The position numbers were made by a program, and so were the translations under genes. The notes under the pieces were generated by a model, which ran no database searches, was not told the DNA's origin, and saw only the letters and a program-made list of their open reading frames with translations. A stretch of DNA of 14,571 bases, taken from the NCBI GenBank assembly GCA_003563465.1, contig PWVH01000092.1:1-14571 (forward strand). Direction: 5' to 3'. Positions 1 to 7,127 of the stretch are shown here, piece after piece. Positions within the stretch are counted from its first letter, which is position 1, and every line of letters starts with the position of its first letter. Source of the DNA: Coriobacteriaceae bacterium (lineage in GTDB: Bacteria > Actinomycetota > Coriobacteriia > Anaerosomatales > SLCP01).

Positions 1-885
1 ACCGCTCTCGGCGCGCGCGTGATCGATTACGCGAGCAAGATGCAGTGCTGCGGCGGGGCGTTGGACCGCGTGGGCGAGAGGGAAGCCTCGCTTTCCTTCG
101 CGCGCCGCAAACTCGCCGACATCGAGCAGGAGGAGATCGATGCGCTCGTGGTCGTGTGCCCGAGCTGCTTCCAGCAGTTCGACCTGAACCAGGCCGCGCT
201 GCAACGGGCGAACGAAGACGTGCACGTCCCGGTCTTCTACCTGGCGGAGCTGATCGCGCTCGCTTACGGTCACGAGCCTGCCGATATCGGCCTGGACATG
301 CACCGCGTATCGGTCGAGCCCTTCCTCGAGCGTTGGGGTGCGCGTACGGCGGACAAGATCCGGCTCGCGTCTCACTTCGACGTGAGTCTCCTCGGCAAGT
401 GCTACACCTGCCAGGCATGCAAGGACGATTGCCCGGTGTGCAAGATCGACCCTGCATTCCAGCCGACCGAGATCATCGGCGACCTGCTCCGGGGCTATCT
501 CGACGACGTGGTTGCCGACAAGCAGCTGTGGAAGTGCCTGGAGTGCTACACGTGCCAAGAGCTCTGTCCTTCCGACATCGGCATGGCCGAGGCCTTCCGC
601 AAACTGAAGGAGCTCGCTATGGTCGCAGGGAGCGGGCCGGAGTCGGTGTCCACCGCTTACCAGACGTTTCTCGATTCAGGCGTGCTGGGCACGCCGAGGG
701 AGTCCGCCCGTAAGAAGCTTGGGCTCGGAGCCCTTCCCGCCACCGGTGGCGACGCCATCTCGCGCCTGATGACCTGCGAGCGCGACCGCGAGTTTGTCGC
801 CGACACCGCAGCCGTCGCCGACACCACAGCCGTCCCCGACACCGCAGCTGTCGCCGACACAGCGACCGCGACCGAGGGAGAGTGA
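1..885 (+). CDS. HdrB-HdrC fusion, heterodisulfide reductase-like iron-sulfur protein (5' end cut by window)
   Basis: The frame is open from base 1, so the N-terminus lies outside the window; a GTG at 19 is only an internal valine. Counting residues from base 1, the visible protein begins in the second cysteine-rich (CCG) domain of HdrB: a Cys-Cys-Gly-Gly at 16-19 and CPSC at 53-56, with the spacing expected of the CX(n)CCX(35-36)CXXC motif. After a linker come two ferredoxin-type [4Fe-4S] motifs like HdrC: Cys134, 137, 140, 144 and Cys179, 182, 185, 189. HdrB and HdrC together normally carry electrons to a disulfide or another acceptor, with flavoprotein HdrA as partner. B-then-C order in one chain is the reverse of HdrD. 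The C-terminus is an Ala/Val/Asp/Thr repeat tail. It sits 3 nt before the glutamate synthase genes, so it is probably co-transcribed and may serve as their electron carrier (inference). The true substrate is unknown; a methanogen-type CoM-CoB role is unlikely. Confidence 0.85.
   Translation, partial: TALGARVIDYASKMQCCGGALDRVGEREASLSFARRKLADIEQEEIDALVVVCPSCFQQFDLNQAALQRANEDVHVPVFYLAELIALAYGHEPADIGLDMHRVSVEPFLERWGARTADKIRLASHFDVSLLGKCYTCQACKDDCPVCKIDPAFQPTEIIGDLLRGYLDDVVADKQLWKCLECYTCQELCPSDIGMAEAFRKLKELAMVAGSGPESVSTAYQTFLDSGVLGTPRESARKKLGLGALPATGGDAISRLMTCERDREFVADTAAVADTTAVPDTAAVADTATATEGE
796..867 (+). repeat. 18-bp in-frame tandem repeat encoding a low-complexity tail
   Basis: Four consecutive 18-bp units start at 796, 814, 832 and 850. 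Each encodes a variant of Val-(Ala/Pro)-Asp-Thr-(Ala/Thr)-(Ala/Thr), giving the HdrBC protein a hexapeptide-repeat C-terminus. The units differ by a few bases, so the array is not brand new. Because the unit is a multiple of three, copy-number change would leave the stop codon in frame. Confidence 0.85.
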
Positions 886-888
886 CAG

Positions 889-2163
889 ATGCGCTACGAA
901 CCGCTTCTGGAGCGAATGCCCACCACGCGCATGCCCGCATTCACCGACCGCGAAGCTGCGTTCGGTCTCGAGCGTCCGTCGTATGCGGCCGAAGCGCCCT
1001 TCAAGATCCACGGCGGATGCGGCCTGACCGGCATCTGCGACGAGTCCGGGGCTCTGATGAGCGGCGAGGTGGCGATCCGCGCGATGGCCGTCCAGCGCGA
1101 CCGGGGTAACGGCCTCGGCGGCGGATATGCTGGCTACGGCATCTACCCCGAGCTTCCCGACCACTTCTGCTTCCACATGATGTATCACGACACCCGCGCC
1201 AAAGAGGATGCCGAGGCGGTCTTCGACAGCTACTTCCAGGTAGACCTGGCCGAACCGATGCCGATACGCCGAGTCAAGGGCATTGCCGACGCCCCAATCC
1301 TCTGGCGCTACTTCCTGGAGCCCGACCCTCACAAGCTCGAGGATTCCGACATGAGCGCCGAGGACTTCGTGGTGCACGCCGTCATGCTCATCAACTCCAC
1401 GATAGAAGGCGCCTTCGTGGCTTCCAGCGGCAAGAACATGGGCGCCTTCAAAGGCGTGGGCTTTCCCGAGGAGATCGGCCACTACTACCTGCTCGAGGAG
1501 TACGAGGGCCACACGTGGGTCGGACACAACCGCTTTCCCACCAACACGCCTGGCTGGTGGGGCGGCGCGCATCCGTTCACGCTTCTGGACTGGTCGATCG
1601 TCCACAACGGGGAGATCTCCAGCTACGGAATCAACTCCCGCTACTTAGAGCAGTTCGGCTACAAGTGCACACTGGGCACCGACACCGAGGTCGCTGCCTA
1701 CCTGTTCGATCTCATGCTGCGCCGCCACAAGCTGCCCATCGAACTTGCGTGCAAGGCGCTGGCAAGCCCGCTGTGGTCCGAGATCGATCGGATGCCCGAA
1801 GACGAGCAGGCGCTCATGCGCTCCCTGCGCGCCGTCTACGGCCCGGGCATGCTCAACGGCCCCTTCGCCATCGTGCTGGGCTTCAACGGGGGCATGGTCG
1901 CACTCAACGACCGCATCAAGCTGCGTCCGCTAGTGGCCGCGCGTCAAGGCTCGATCGTGATGGTCGCCTCGGAAGAGAGCGCCATACGCGAGGTTCTCGA
2001 GAACCCGGACATCGTGTGGGCGCCCAAGGCCGGTGAGCCCGTGATCGCACGTATCGAAGGATTCGAGCAGCCCATACACGGCGGTCTTCATCTGCCTGCC
2101 GAAGAAGTTTCGTGCGCGGTCACCGGAACGGCCGAAGTGTGCGAGACGGTGGGGGTGAGTTGA
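889..2163 (+). CDS. Glutamate synthase, glutamine amidotransferase (class II) subunit, archaeal-type split GOGAT
   Basis: This 424-residue protein is the glutaminase module of glutamate synthase as a separate gene; it releases ammonia from glutamine for use by the FMN subunit next door. Cys44, followed by Gly-Leu-Thr-Gly, matches the N-terminal catalytic cysteine of class II (Ntn) amidotransferases, which implies removal of a 43-residue propeptide, as in large GltB proteins. Other family signatures are GHNRF at 212-216 (glutamine-binding Arg215), HNGE at 239-242 (oxyanion Asn240 and Gly241) and GTDTE at 263-267 (Asp265). The C-terminal part resembles the GltB/PurF region with an RPLV segment. 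The start ATG is preceded by GAGGGAG at 874-880. The gene begins 3 nt after the HdrBC stop and ends 1 nt before the next ATG, so translation is probably coupled. Function is well supported by motifs; the propeptide cleavage is inferred. Confidence 0.92.
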   Translation: MRYEPLLERMPTTRMPAFTDREAAFGLERPSYAAEAPFKIHGGCGLTGICDESGALMSGEVAIRAMAVQRDRGNGLGGGYAGYGIYPELPDHFCFHMMYHDTRAKEDAEAVFDSYFQVDLAEPMPIRRVKGIADAPILWRYFLEPDPHKLEDSDMSAEDFVVHAVMLINSTIEGAFVASSGKNMGAFKGVGFPEEIGHYYLLEEYEGHTWVGHNRFPTNTPGWWGGAHPFTLLDWSIVHNGEISSYGINSRYLEQFGYKCTLGTDTEVAAYLFDLMLRRHKLPIELACKALASPLWSEIDRMPEDEQALMRSLRAVYGPGMLNGPFAIVLGFNGGMVALNDRIKLRPLVAARQGSIVMVASEESAIREVLENPDIVWAPKAGEPVIARIEGFEQPIHGGLHLPAEEVSCAVTGTAEVCETVGVS

Positions 2164-2164
2164 G

Positions 2165-3688
2165 ATGCCGCAGACACTGATTCAGCCCGAGTTCAAGGTC
2201 AAGATCGACTACGACAAGTGCCACAAGTGCGGTCGCTGCGTGCAGCAGTGCGGGTGGAACGTCTATTCGTTCAACGAACGCCCCATCCCCGACGACGCGA
2301 AGTGCCGAGCGTGCCACCGGTGCGTCACTTATTGCCCGGCCCGCTGCATCACCATCGAGAAGAACGACCTTGCTTTCCGCGACAACGACGGTTGGGGCCC
2401 TGCGCTGCGCAAGTCGGTGTGGCGTCAGGCCGAAACCGGCGGAGTCATGCTCACGGGCATGGGTAACGACAAGCCCTACGTCAACATCTTCGACCATCTG
2501 GTGTTGGACGCCTGTCAGGTCACCAATCCTTCGATCGACCCGCTGCGCGAGCCGATGGAGCTGCGCACCTACCTCGGCAGGAAGCCCGATGCCGTGGCCG
2601 TCGAGCCCGATGGAAAAGGGGGCTTTCGGCTTGCCGAGGAGCTTGCCGCAGATGGATGGCTCGACAAGAACATCCAAGTCGACACGCCGGTGATCTTCTC
2701 TCCCATGAGTTATGGCTCGGTCTCGCTGAACGTGCACCGCTCTCTCGCGATGGCCGCAGAGCGCCTCGGCACGCTCATGAACACCGGCGAGGGCGGTCTG
2801 CACGCCGATCTCTATCCTTACGCGGATCACGTGATCGTACAGGTCGCTTCGGGCAGGTTCGGCGTGGATCCGGAGTACCTCAGCCGAGGCGCCGCGGTCG
2901 AGATCAAGGTCGGCCAAGGGGCCAAGCCCGGCATCGGCGGGCACCTGCCTGGCGAGAAGATCAACCGCGAGGTCTCCGAGACCCGCATGATCCCTCAGGG
3001 AACCGACGCCATCTCTCCCGCGCCTCATCACGACATCTACTCGATCGAGGACTTGCGTCAGCTCATCTACTCGATCAAAGAGGCGACCGACTACAAACCT
3101 GTAGGCGTCAAGATCGCAGCCGTACACAACGTGGCTGCTATCGCGAGCGGAATCGTGCGCGCCGGCGCCGACTACGTCTATCTCGACGGATTCCGGGGCG
3201 GCACCGGAGCGGCCCCGCAGATCATACGCGATCACATCGGTCTTCCGATCGAGATCGCTGTCGCGGTGGTCGACCAAAGGCTGCGGGACGAGGGTATCCG
3301 CCACCAGGCTTCCATCGTGGCAGCCGGCTCTATCCGGTCCTCGGCCGATCTCGCCAAGATCATCGCACTCGGCGCCGACGTCGCGGCAATCGGTTCGGCG
3401 GCGCTCATGGCGCTCGGGTGCCATCTCTGCCAGGGATGTCACACGGGTTCGTGCTCATGGGGGCTGACCACACAAAAGCCAGAGCTCACCAGGCGTGTCG
3501 ATCCCGAGTGGGGAGCCGAGCGGCTGGTGAACCTCGTGAGCGCCTGGAGCCACGAGTTGCAAGAGATCCTCGGGGCACTCGGCGTGAACGCCGTCGAGTC
3601 GCTGCGTGGGAGCCGCGAGCGCTTGCGCGCGATCGGGCTCGACGAACAGACGTGCAAGATCCTGGGCGTCAAGCCCGCGGGAATGTAG
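2165..3688 (+). CDS. Glutamate synthase, FMN/iron-sulfur synthase subunit with N-terminal 2x[4Fe-4S] ferredoxin domain
   Basis: This 507-residue protein is the catalytic synthase module, which condenses 2-oxoglutarate with ammonia and reduces the product to glutamate on FMN. The N-terminus is a bacterial-type ferredoxin with Cys19, 22, 25, 29 and Cys47, 50, 53, 57. The first cluster has Gly rather than the usual Pro after its last Cys. The (beta/alpha)8 FMN domain spans about 170-480. It contains the family signatures GIGGHLPGEK at 256-265, a Pro-Gln-Gly-Thr-Asp-Ala-Ile-Ser-Pro stretch at 277-285, DIYSIEDLRQLI at 290-301 and GFRGGTGAAP at 342-351. Cys419, 422, 425 and 430 supply ligands for the [3Fe-4S] cluster of GltB-type enzymes. 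A G-rich Shine-Dalgarno (about 2150-2158) overlaps the end of the preceding gene. The fused ferredoxin and absence of a GltD gene nearby suggest ferredoxin or HdrBC-delivered electrons rather than NADPH (inference). Confidence 0.94.
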   Translation: MPQTLIQPEFKVKIDYDKCHKCGRCVQQCGWNVYSFNERPIPDDAKCRACHRCVTYCPARCITIEKNDLAFRDNDGWGPALRKSVWRQAETGGVMLTGMGNDKPYVNIFDHLVLDACQVTNPSIDPLREPMELRTYLGRKPDAVAVEPDGKGGFRLAEELAADGWLDKNIQVDTPVIFSPMSYGSVSLNVHRSLAMAAERLGTLMNTGEGGLHADLYPYADHVIVQVASGRFGVDPEYLSRGAAVEIKVGQGAKPGIGGHLPGEKINREVSETRMIPQGTDAISPAPHHDIYSIEDLRQLIYSIKEATDYKPVGVKIAAVHNVAAIASGIVRAGADYVYLDGFRGGTGAAPQIIRDHIGLPIEIAVAVVDQRLRDEGIRHQASIVAAGSIRSSADLAKIIALGADVAAIGSAALMALGCHLCQGCHTGSCSWGLTTQKPELTRRVDPEWGAERLVNLVSAWSHELQEILGALGVNAVESLRGSRERLRAIGLDEQTCKILGVKPAGM

Positions 3689-3694
3689 GAGGAG
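3687..3694 (+). promoter_or_regulatory. Strong Shine-Dalgarno fixing the GXGXG subunit start
   Basis: AGGAGGAG overlaps the TAG stop of the synthase gene and lies 5 nt before the ATG at 3700. The open frame itself runs far upstream (to about 2656) inside the synthase gene, so this site is what identifies the real start. Confidence 0.8.
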
Positions 3695-3699
3695 CGCAC

Positions 3700-4521
3700 A
3701 TGGCGGTGACGAGCGAGACGAGAAAGCCTCTCGAAGGATACGTACAGGCCGACCCCGAGGTCACCATCGACGGCAATGTCGCGACCATCGACGCCCGGGG
3801 CATCTACTACAAGCAGCTCAACGAAGCCGTGCGGCGTTGTCTGGCCGAGGGTGTCGACAAGGTGGTCCTGCAAGACGTGAACGGCCAGCGCTACATCGGC
3901 ACCGGGATCAGGGGCGCCGACAAGCACATCGAGGTCTTCGGCACCGCCGGCCAAGACATGGCGATGTTCATGGACGGTCCGACCGTAGAGGTCTTCGGCA
4001 ATGCTCAAGACGGCGTGGGCAACACGATGAACGCCGGCAAGGTGATCGTGCATGGGGATGCCGGCGATGTGCTCGGCTACGGGATGCGCGGGGGAACCCT
4101 GCTCGTGCGCGGGGATGTGGGCTACCGGGTCGGTATCCACATGAAGGCATACGAGGGCCACGTGCCGGTCATGGTATGCGGAGGCAAGGCGCGGGACTTC
4201 TTCGGCGAGTATATGGCCGGGGGGACGTTGGTCTTGCTGGGCATGGGCTCGAACTCCGATCGCCCGCTCGTAGGCGGCTATCTCGGCACGGGGATGCATG
4301 GCGGCGTCATCTACTTGCGCGGCGAGGTAGAGCCGTGGCAGTGCGGCAAGGAGGTCGGCATCTTCGAGGCGGATGAGGACGATCTCGCTCGGCTTCGTCC
4401 GGTACTCGAGGAGTATTGCGAGGCGTTCGGTGTCGAGCTCGCCGAAGTGCTCTCGGTGCCGTTTACCAAGCTCTTGCCGACGAGTCACCGGCCCTACGGG
4501 AAGCTCTACACCTACGTCTAG
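3700..4521 (+). CDS. Glutamate synthase GXGXG (alpha C-terminal) domain protein
   Basis: This 273-residue protein is the third module of split glutamate synthase, matching the C-terminal GXGXG right-handed beta-helix domain of GltB. It shows the regular glycine-rich turns of the family: YIGTGIRGADKHIEVFG near residue 67, a Gly-Asn-Thr-Met-Asn-Ala-Gly segment, GDAGDVLGYGMRGG, and AGGTLVLLG in the later third. The domain is structural: it packs against the glutaminase and synthase modules and helps organise the enzyme, rather than carrying its own active site. The ATG follows a near-perfect ribosome site and starts 11 nt after the previous stop. The C-terminal 40 residues (an acidic helix, then a Lys-Leu-Tyr-Thr-Tyr-Val end) are similar to standalone archaeal/bacterial versions as far as can be judged by eye. 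It is the last gene of the operon; no clear intrinsic terminator follows. Confidence 0.93.
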   Translation: MAVTSETRKPLEGYVQADPEVTIDGNVATIDARGIYYKQLNEAVRRCLAEGVDKVVLQDVNGQRYIGTGIRGADKHIEVFGTAGQDMAMFMDGPTVEVFGNAQDGVGNTMNAGKVIVHGDAGDVLGYGMRGGTLLVRGDVGYRVGIHMKAYEGHVPVMVCGGKARDFFGEYMAGGTLVLLGMGSNSDRPLVGGYLGTGMHGGVIYLRGEVEPWQCGKEVGIFEADEDDLARLRPVLEEYCEAFGVELAEVLSVPFTKLLPTSHRPYGKLYTYV

Positions 4522-4611
4522 CACGTCTGGCCGAGGGGATCCTGCCCACGGGATCGGCGCCAGCGACACACTCCGTTGCGCCTTGTAGCTCAGATGCCAA
4601 GGCTTTCGTGA

Positions 4612-4628
4612 TAGCCTCGGTGAGGCTA
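4612..4628 (+). promoter_or_regulatory. Perfect hairpin just upstream of the acetyltransferase ribosome site
   Basis: TAGCCTC (4612-4618), a GGT loop and GAGGCTA (4622-4628) make a perfect 7-bp stem. It ends 9 nt before the AGGAGG ribosome site at 4638. There is no T-run after it, so it is not a canonical terminator. It may be a leader hairpin or a regulator site. The rest of the 127-nt gap 4522-4648 shows no convincing promoter. Confidence 0.4.
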
Positions 4629-4648
4629 CAGGGCGATAGGAGGATGAC

Positions 4649-5182
4649 GTGCGCATAGCGGAGGCTTCGGATGCTGATCTGGAGGATGTGCTCTTCGTCG
4701 AGCGCATGGCGTTCGGTCAGGACGAGGAGGCAGAGCTGGTGAGGGCCCTGCTGGACGACCCGAGTGCCCGGCCGCTGCTTTCCCTGCTGGCTTACGAGGA
4801 AGAGCGGCCCGTGGGACACATCCTTCTCACCGCGGCGCAACTGGAGGGGGCTGCGCACGTGTCGGTCGCGATCCTTGCTCCGCTGGCGGTGGTGCCTGAC
4901 TCCCAGGGCCGAGGGATCGGCGGTGCGCTGATCGAGCGAGGAATCGAACTCCTATCGGAATCCGGTGTGGAACTGGTGTTTGTCGCCGGGCATCCGGACT
5001 ACTACCCGCGCCACGGGTTCGAACCTGCAGGCAGCCTCGGATTCGCGGCTCCACATCCGATTCCCGACAAAGACGCCGACGCGTGGATGGTGCGCGCCCT
5101 GACTCCCGGCGTGATCGGCTCTGTCCGCGGAAAGGTCATCTGCGCTGACGCGCTGGACAAGCCCGAGCACTGGCGGGAGTAG
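4649..5182 (+). CDS. GNAT family N-acetyltransferase (YhbS-like)
   Basis: This 177-residue protein is a Gcn5-related acetyltransferase, moving an acetyl group from acetyl-CoA to an amine on an unidentified substrate. The acetyl-CoA-binding motif A is visible as LAVVPDSQGRGIGGALI (79-95), with the Gln-Gly-Arg-Gly-Ile-Gly pyrophosphate loop at 86-91. The HPDYYPRHGFEPA segment near 115 is typical of the YhbS/COG3153 group, where the form is usually Tyr-Tyr-x-(Arg/Lys)-(Phe/His)-Gly-Phe. The start is a GTG with AGGAGG 5 nt upstream; an ATG 5 nt earlier runs into a stop after four codons. It lies 127 nt after the glutamate synthase genes on the same strand, so it may have its own promoter. Its last 47 bp overlap, antiparallel, the end of the convergent oxidoreductase gene. 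Confidence 0.88.
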   Translation: MRIAEASDADLEDVLFVERMAFGQDEEAELVRALLDDPSARPLLSLLAYEEERPVGHILLTAAQLEGAAHVSVAILAPLAVVPDSQGRGIGGALIERGIELLSESGVELVFVAGHPDYYPRHGFEPAGSLGFAAPHPIPDKDADAWMVRALTPGVIGSVRGKVICADALDKPEHWRE

Positions 5183-6713
5183 CCGAGAGCGGTTGTGTTG
5201 CGGGCGTCAGGAACGGCCGCTTCTCTTTCTTGCACAACCGCTGAATCGAGTCCTTGCCTGTCACTACTGCGATCGGCAGGCCGCCCGGGGGCTGCAGCCA
5301 CTGGCCGCTCAGCACGAAGTTGTCAAGCCCCTTGATCCGCCCCGTGTGGGCCATCATCTTGCTGCCGATGGTGGGGAAGAAGGCCATGAAAGATCCTCGA
5401 TGGGCGTTGCAATAGCGCTCGTAGGTAGCCGGCGTGGCGACATCGAGCACCGTTAGCTTGCCGGCGAACTGCGGGAAGTGCGCCTCGATCGCTGCGCGCA
5501 CCGCTTCGCCCACGCGTTCCTTCTCGCGGCGGTATGCCTCGGGGTCGCCGGCCAGTTCGAGCCAATGATCGACCACTTCGCCGAAGTGGTTGAGGGCAAC
5601 CGTGAGTGCGGTGCAGCCTTCGGGAGCGAAGTCGGGCTCGTAGGCGTAGTGATTGAGCGTGATCTGGTCGATCGTGCTACCGGCGATCTCGATTCCGTCG
5701 CACACGAATCGCACTGTCCTCGGCATGTCACCGACCTCGGCTTCGAGTCCCAGACCGATGTAGGTGTTCGACGCGAGCGGGTAGGTCTTCGGATCTCCGA
5801 AGCGCTTTTCGAAAGCGGGCTCGCGGTAGCGCCCGCCTAAGAGCCGCTCGAACACGAAGTGCGCGTCGCATGCGGCGATGAAGTGGTCGGCGGTGAAGGT
5901 GCGGCCATCCTCGGCGGTGACGTGAGCGACCCGCGTACCGTCAATGGCGACGTCTACGACCTCGCAGCCGGTCTCGACATTTCCGCCGAGAGCGCGGTAG
6001 CGTTCGGCCATGCGGCCGGCAAGCGCTTTCGAGCCGCCCGCAGGGATCGAGGACTGCCCCTCGACGAAGGTCGCGAATCCGAAGAAGAGGAAGGCGACGG
6101 CATAGTCACCCGGGGCGAAGGTCGCAAACATCTCGCGGATTGCCGGGTGGCGGAAGCGCTCGGCATACTCGGCGAGGCCGACCTTGCCGTATCGCTTCAG
6201 GACCGAACCGGCCTCCTTCATCGAAGCCATGTAGCGGATCTTTTCGAGGAGCGACATCATGTCCATCGGCTTGGCTGCCTCCATCTCGTAGGCGCCGAGC
6301 TTCTCGATGGTTGCGCAGAAATCCTCGATCCCGTCCGCATCGCTGGGGGAGAGCTCGAGCCAGCTTTCGCGAAGCCGGTCGAGGTCGCGGTAGATCGGCA
6401 CTGTACCGCTCTCGTGCTCGAAGGTAAGGAAGGTGTCGGGGTGGTAGATCTCCACGCCGTCGAGCGCACCTACGCTCTTCCACAGGTCGTTCATCGGCGT
6501 GCCCTCTTTCGTGCCGACGAGCCAGTGTATGCATCCGTCGATGTGATAGCCTTTGCGGTCCCAGCCGGTGCACTCCCCGCCGAGGACGCGATGCTTCTCG
6601 AGTATCGTAGTCTCGAAGCCGTTGGCCCGAGCGAAGATACCTGCCGAGAGACCCGCGATCCCGCCGCCGATGATGACGACGCTGCCGGCAGTTCCTGTCT
6701 GTGTCGTCCTCAC
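5136..6713 (-). CDS. FAD-dependent, phytoene desaturase/CrtI-like NAD(P)-binding oxidoreductase
   Basis: This 525-residue protein belongs to the broad COG1233 flavoprotein group (carotenoid desaturase/isomerase-like). An N-terminal Rossmann dinucleotide-binding site is clear: VVIIGGGIAGLSAG (12-25), with Glu39 ending the second strand, then LGGECTGWDRKGYHIDGCIHW (44-64), the usual GG-motif region. The C-terminal FAD-binding signature is LDNFVLSGQWLQPPGGLP, followed by a helix with Gly-Lys-Asp-Ser. The substrate cannot be named. The start is a GTG with GAGAGGA about 9 nt upstream; an ATG at 6723 is in another frame. The last 24 residues (Leu502 onward), rich in Ala, Pro and Arg, look like extra read-through sequence and mostly overlap the 3' end of the acetyltransferase gene. 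Upstream lie a TetR-like remnant and a palindromic operator, suggesting this gene was, or still is, under a TetR-type repressor. Confidence 0.85.
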   Translation of the reverse strand: MRTTQTGTAGSVVIIGGGIAGLSAGIFARANGFETTILEKHRVLGGECTGWDRKGYHIDGCIHWLVGTKEGTPMNDLWKSVGALDGVEIYHPDTFLTFEHESGTVPIYRDLDRLRESWLELSPSDADGIEDFCATIEKLGAYEMEAAKPMDMMSLLEKIRYMASMKEAGSVLKRYGKVGLAEYAERFRHPAIREMFATFAPGDYAVAFLFFGFATFVEGQSSIPAGGSKALAGRMAERYRALGGNVETGCEVVDVAIDGTRVAHVTAEDGRTFTADHFIAACDAHFVFERLLGGRYREPAFEKRFGDPKTYPLASNTYIGLGLEAEVGDMPRTVRFVCDGIEIAGSTIDQITLNHYAYEPDFAPEGCTALTVALNHFGEVVDHWLELAGDPEAYRREKERVGEAVRAAIEAHFPQFAGKLTVLDVATPATYERYCNAHRGSFMAFFPTIGSKMMAHTGRIKGLDNFVLSGQWLQPPGGLPIAVVTGKDSIQRLCKKEKRPFLTPATQPLSATPASARACPARQRR

Positions 6714-6738
6714 TTGTGCTCATCCTCTCTGAGCGCAT

Positions 6739-6837
6739 CACCCCGCGAGCCGTGATTCCACAGAAGCCCTTCTCCTCTGCGGTTCCGAAAGCGGCTCTCA
6801 CGATGGCTTCCCGGTGGCACTTGGTAGTCGGCGGCAT
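6739..6837 (-). pseudogene. Truncated TetR-family regulator remnant (N-terminal helix only)
   Basis: An ATG at 6837, with GAGGAG 7 nt upstream, opens a frame whose first 33 residues resemble the start of a TetR DNA-binding domain. HREAIVRAAFGTAEEKGF (8-25) matches helix 1 with its Ala-Ala and Glu-Lys-Gly-Phe signature, and GITARGV (27-33) matches the beginning of helix 2. The recognition helix and the ligand domain are absent. The frame continues without homology through the oxidoreductase start in a different reading frame. The simplest reading is an internal deletion joining the 5' end of a tetR gene to the oxidoreductase. It could also be a translated leader that couples to the GTG at 6713. 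The family assignment rests on about 25 residues, so confidence is moderate. Confidence 0.5.
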
Positions 6838-6865
6838 GGCGATTCTCCTCGACTGCGGACTACCA

Positions 6866-6886
6866 GTGTTACCTAACACAGGTTAG
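6866..6886. promoter_or_regulatory. Overlapping palindromes, candidate TetR-type operator
   Basis: GTGTTACCTAACAC (6866-6879) is a perfect 6-bp-arm inverted repeat around CC. It overlaps a second one, CTAAC-ACAG-GTTAG (6873-6886). A third palindrome, CTCTA-C-TAGAG (6887-6897), follows. The block ends about 30 bp upstream of the TetR-like ATG at 6837, where an autoregulatory TetR operator would be expected. It could also act on transcription toward glnA. Confidence 0.55.
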
Positions 6887-7015
6887 CTCTACTAGAGAGA
6901 AGCGCATGTTCGTGAGCCTGAAGTCTGATCGAATCGTGATTGAGTGCTTGTCGAACTCCTACTGGAAGCCTGAGCGTGGCGACTCCGGCGTGCGTCATCG
7001 AATCCGTCCCAAATC

Positions 7016-7056
7016 GAAACATCGCTGAAACATGCAGGCTCTAGGCTGTGTGAAAC
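7016..7056 (+). promoter_or_regulatory. Candidate GlnR-binding half-sites upstream of glnA
   Basis: GAAAC at 7016-7020 and GAAAC at 7027-7031 are separated by exactly 6 nt. A third GAAAC stands at 7052-7056, and the two longer copies TGAAACATGCAGGC (7026) and TGAAACGTGCAAGC (7051) are direct repeats 25 bp apart. Actinobacterial GlnR boxes are built from gTnAC and GAAAC half-sites with n6 spacing, so the first pair fits. The full four-part consensus is not present. The sites lie 72-112 bp before the glnA ATG, and a GlnR-like gene lies just downstream. Confidence 0.45.
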
Positions 7057-7127
7057 GTGCAAGCAGACTCTGTGACAAGAAGCAGACGACCGAGCAGTCA
7101 AATCGGCTATTCGAGGAGGTAAACGGC

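Noticed and set aside
2656..3699. Extended N-terminus for the GXGXG protein (frame open from 2656)
   Set aside because: The extra 348 codons lie out of frame inside the synthase gene, are Arg-rich, and the ATG at 3700 has a near-perfect ribosome site.
4583..4605. tRNA-like string TTGTAGCTCAG in the gap before the acetyltransferase
   Set aside because: It resembles the D-arm start of a tRNA, but no acceptor, anticodon or T-arm (GGTTCGA-type) follows within the expected distance.
2120..4707. Long minus-strand open frames (440 and 422 codons) opposite the glutamate synthase genes
   Set aside because: They are mirrors of strongly conserved plus-strand genes in GC-rich DNA, with no recognisable domains or ribosome sites.
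7032..7127. Upstream start for glutamine synthetase at 7032
   Set aside because: The extra 32 residues are not part of the family, and GAGGAGGT sits 7 nt before the ATG at 7128.
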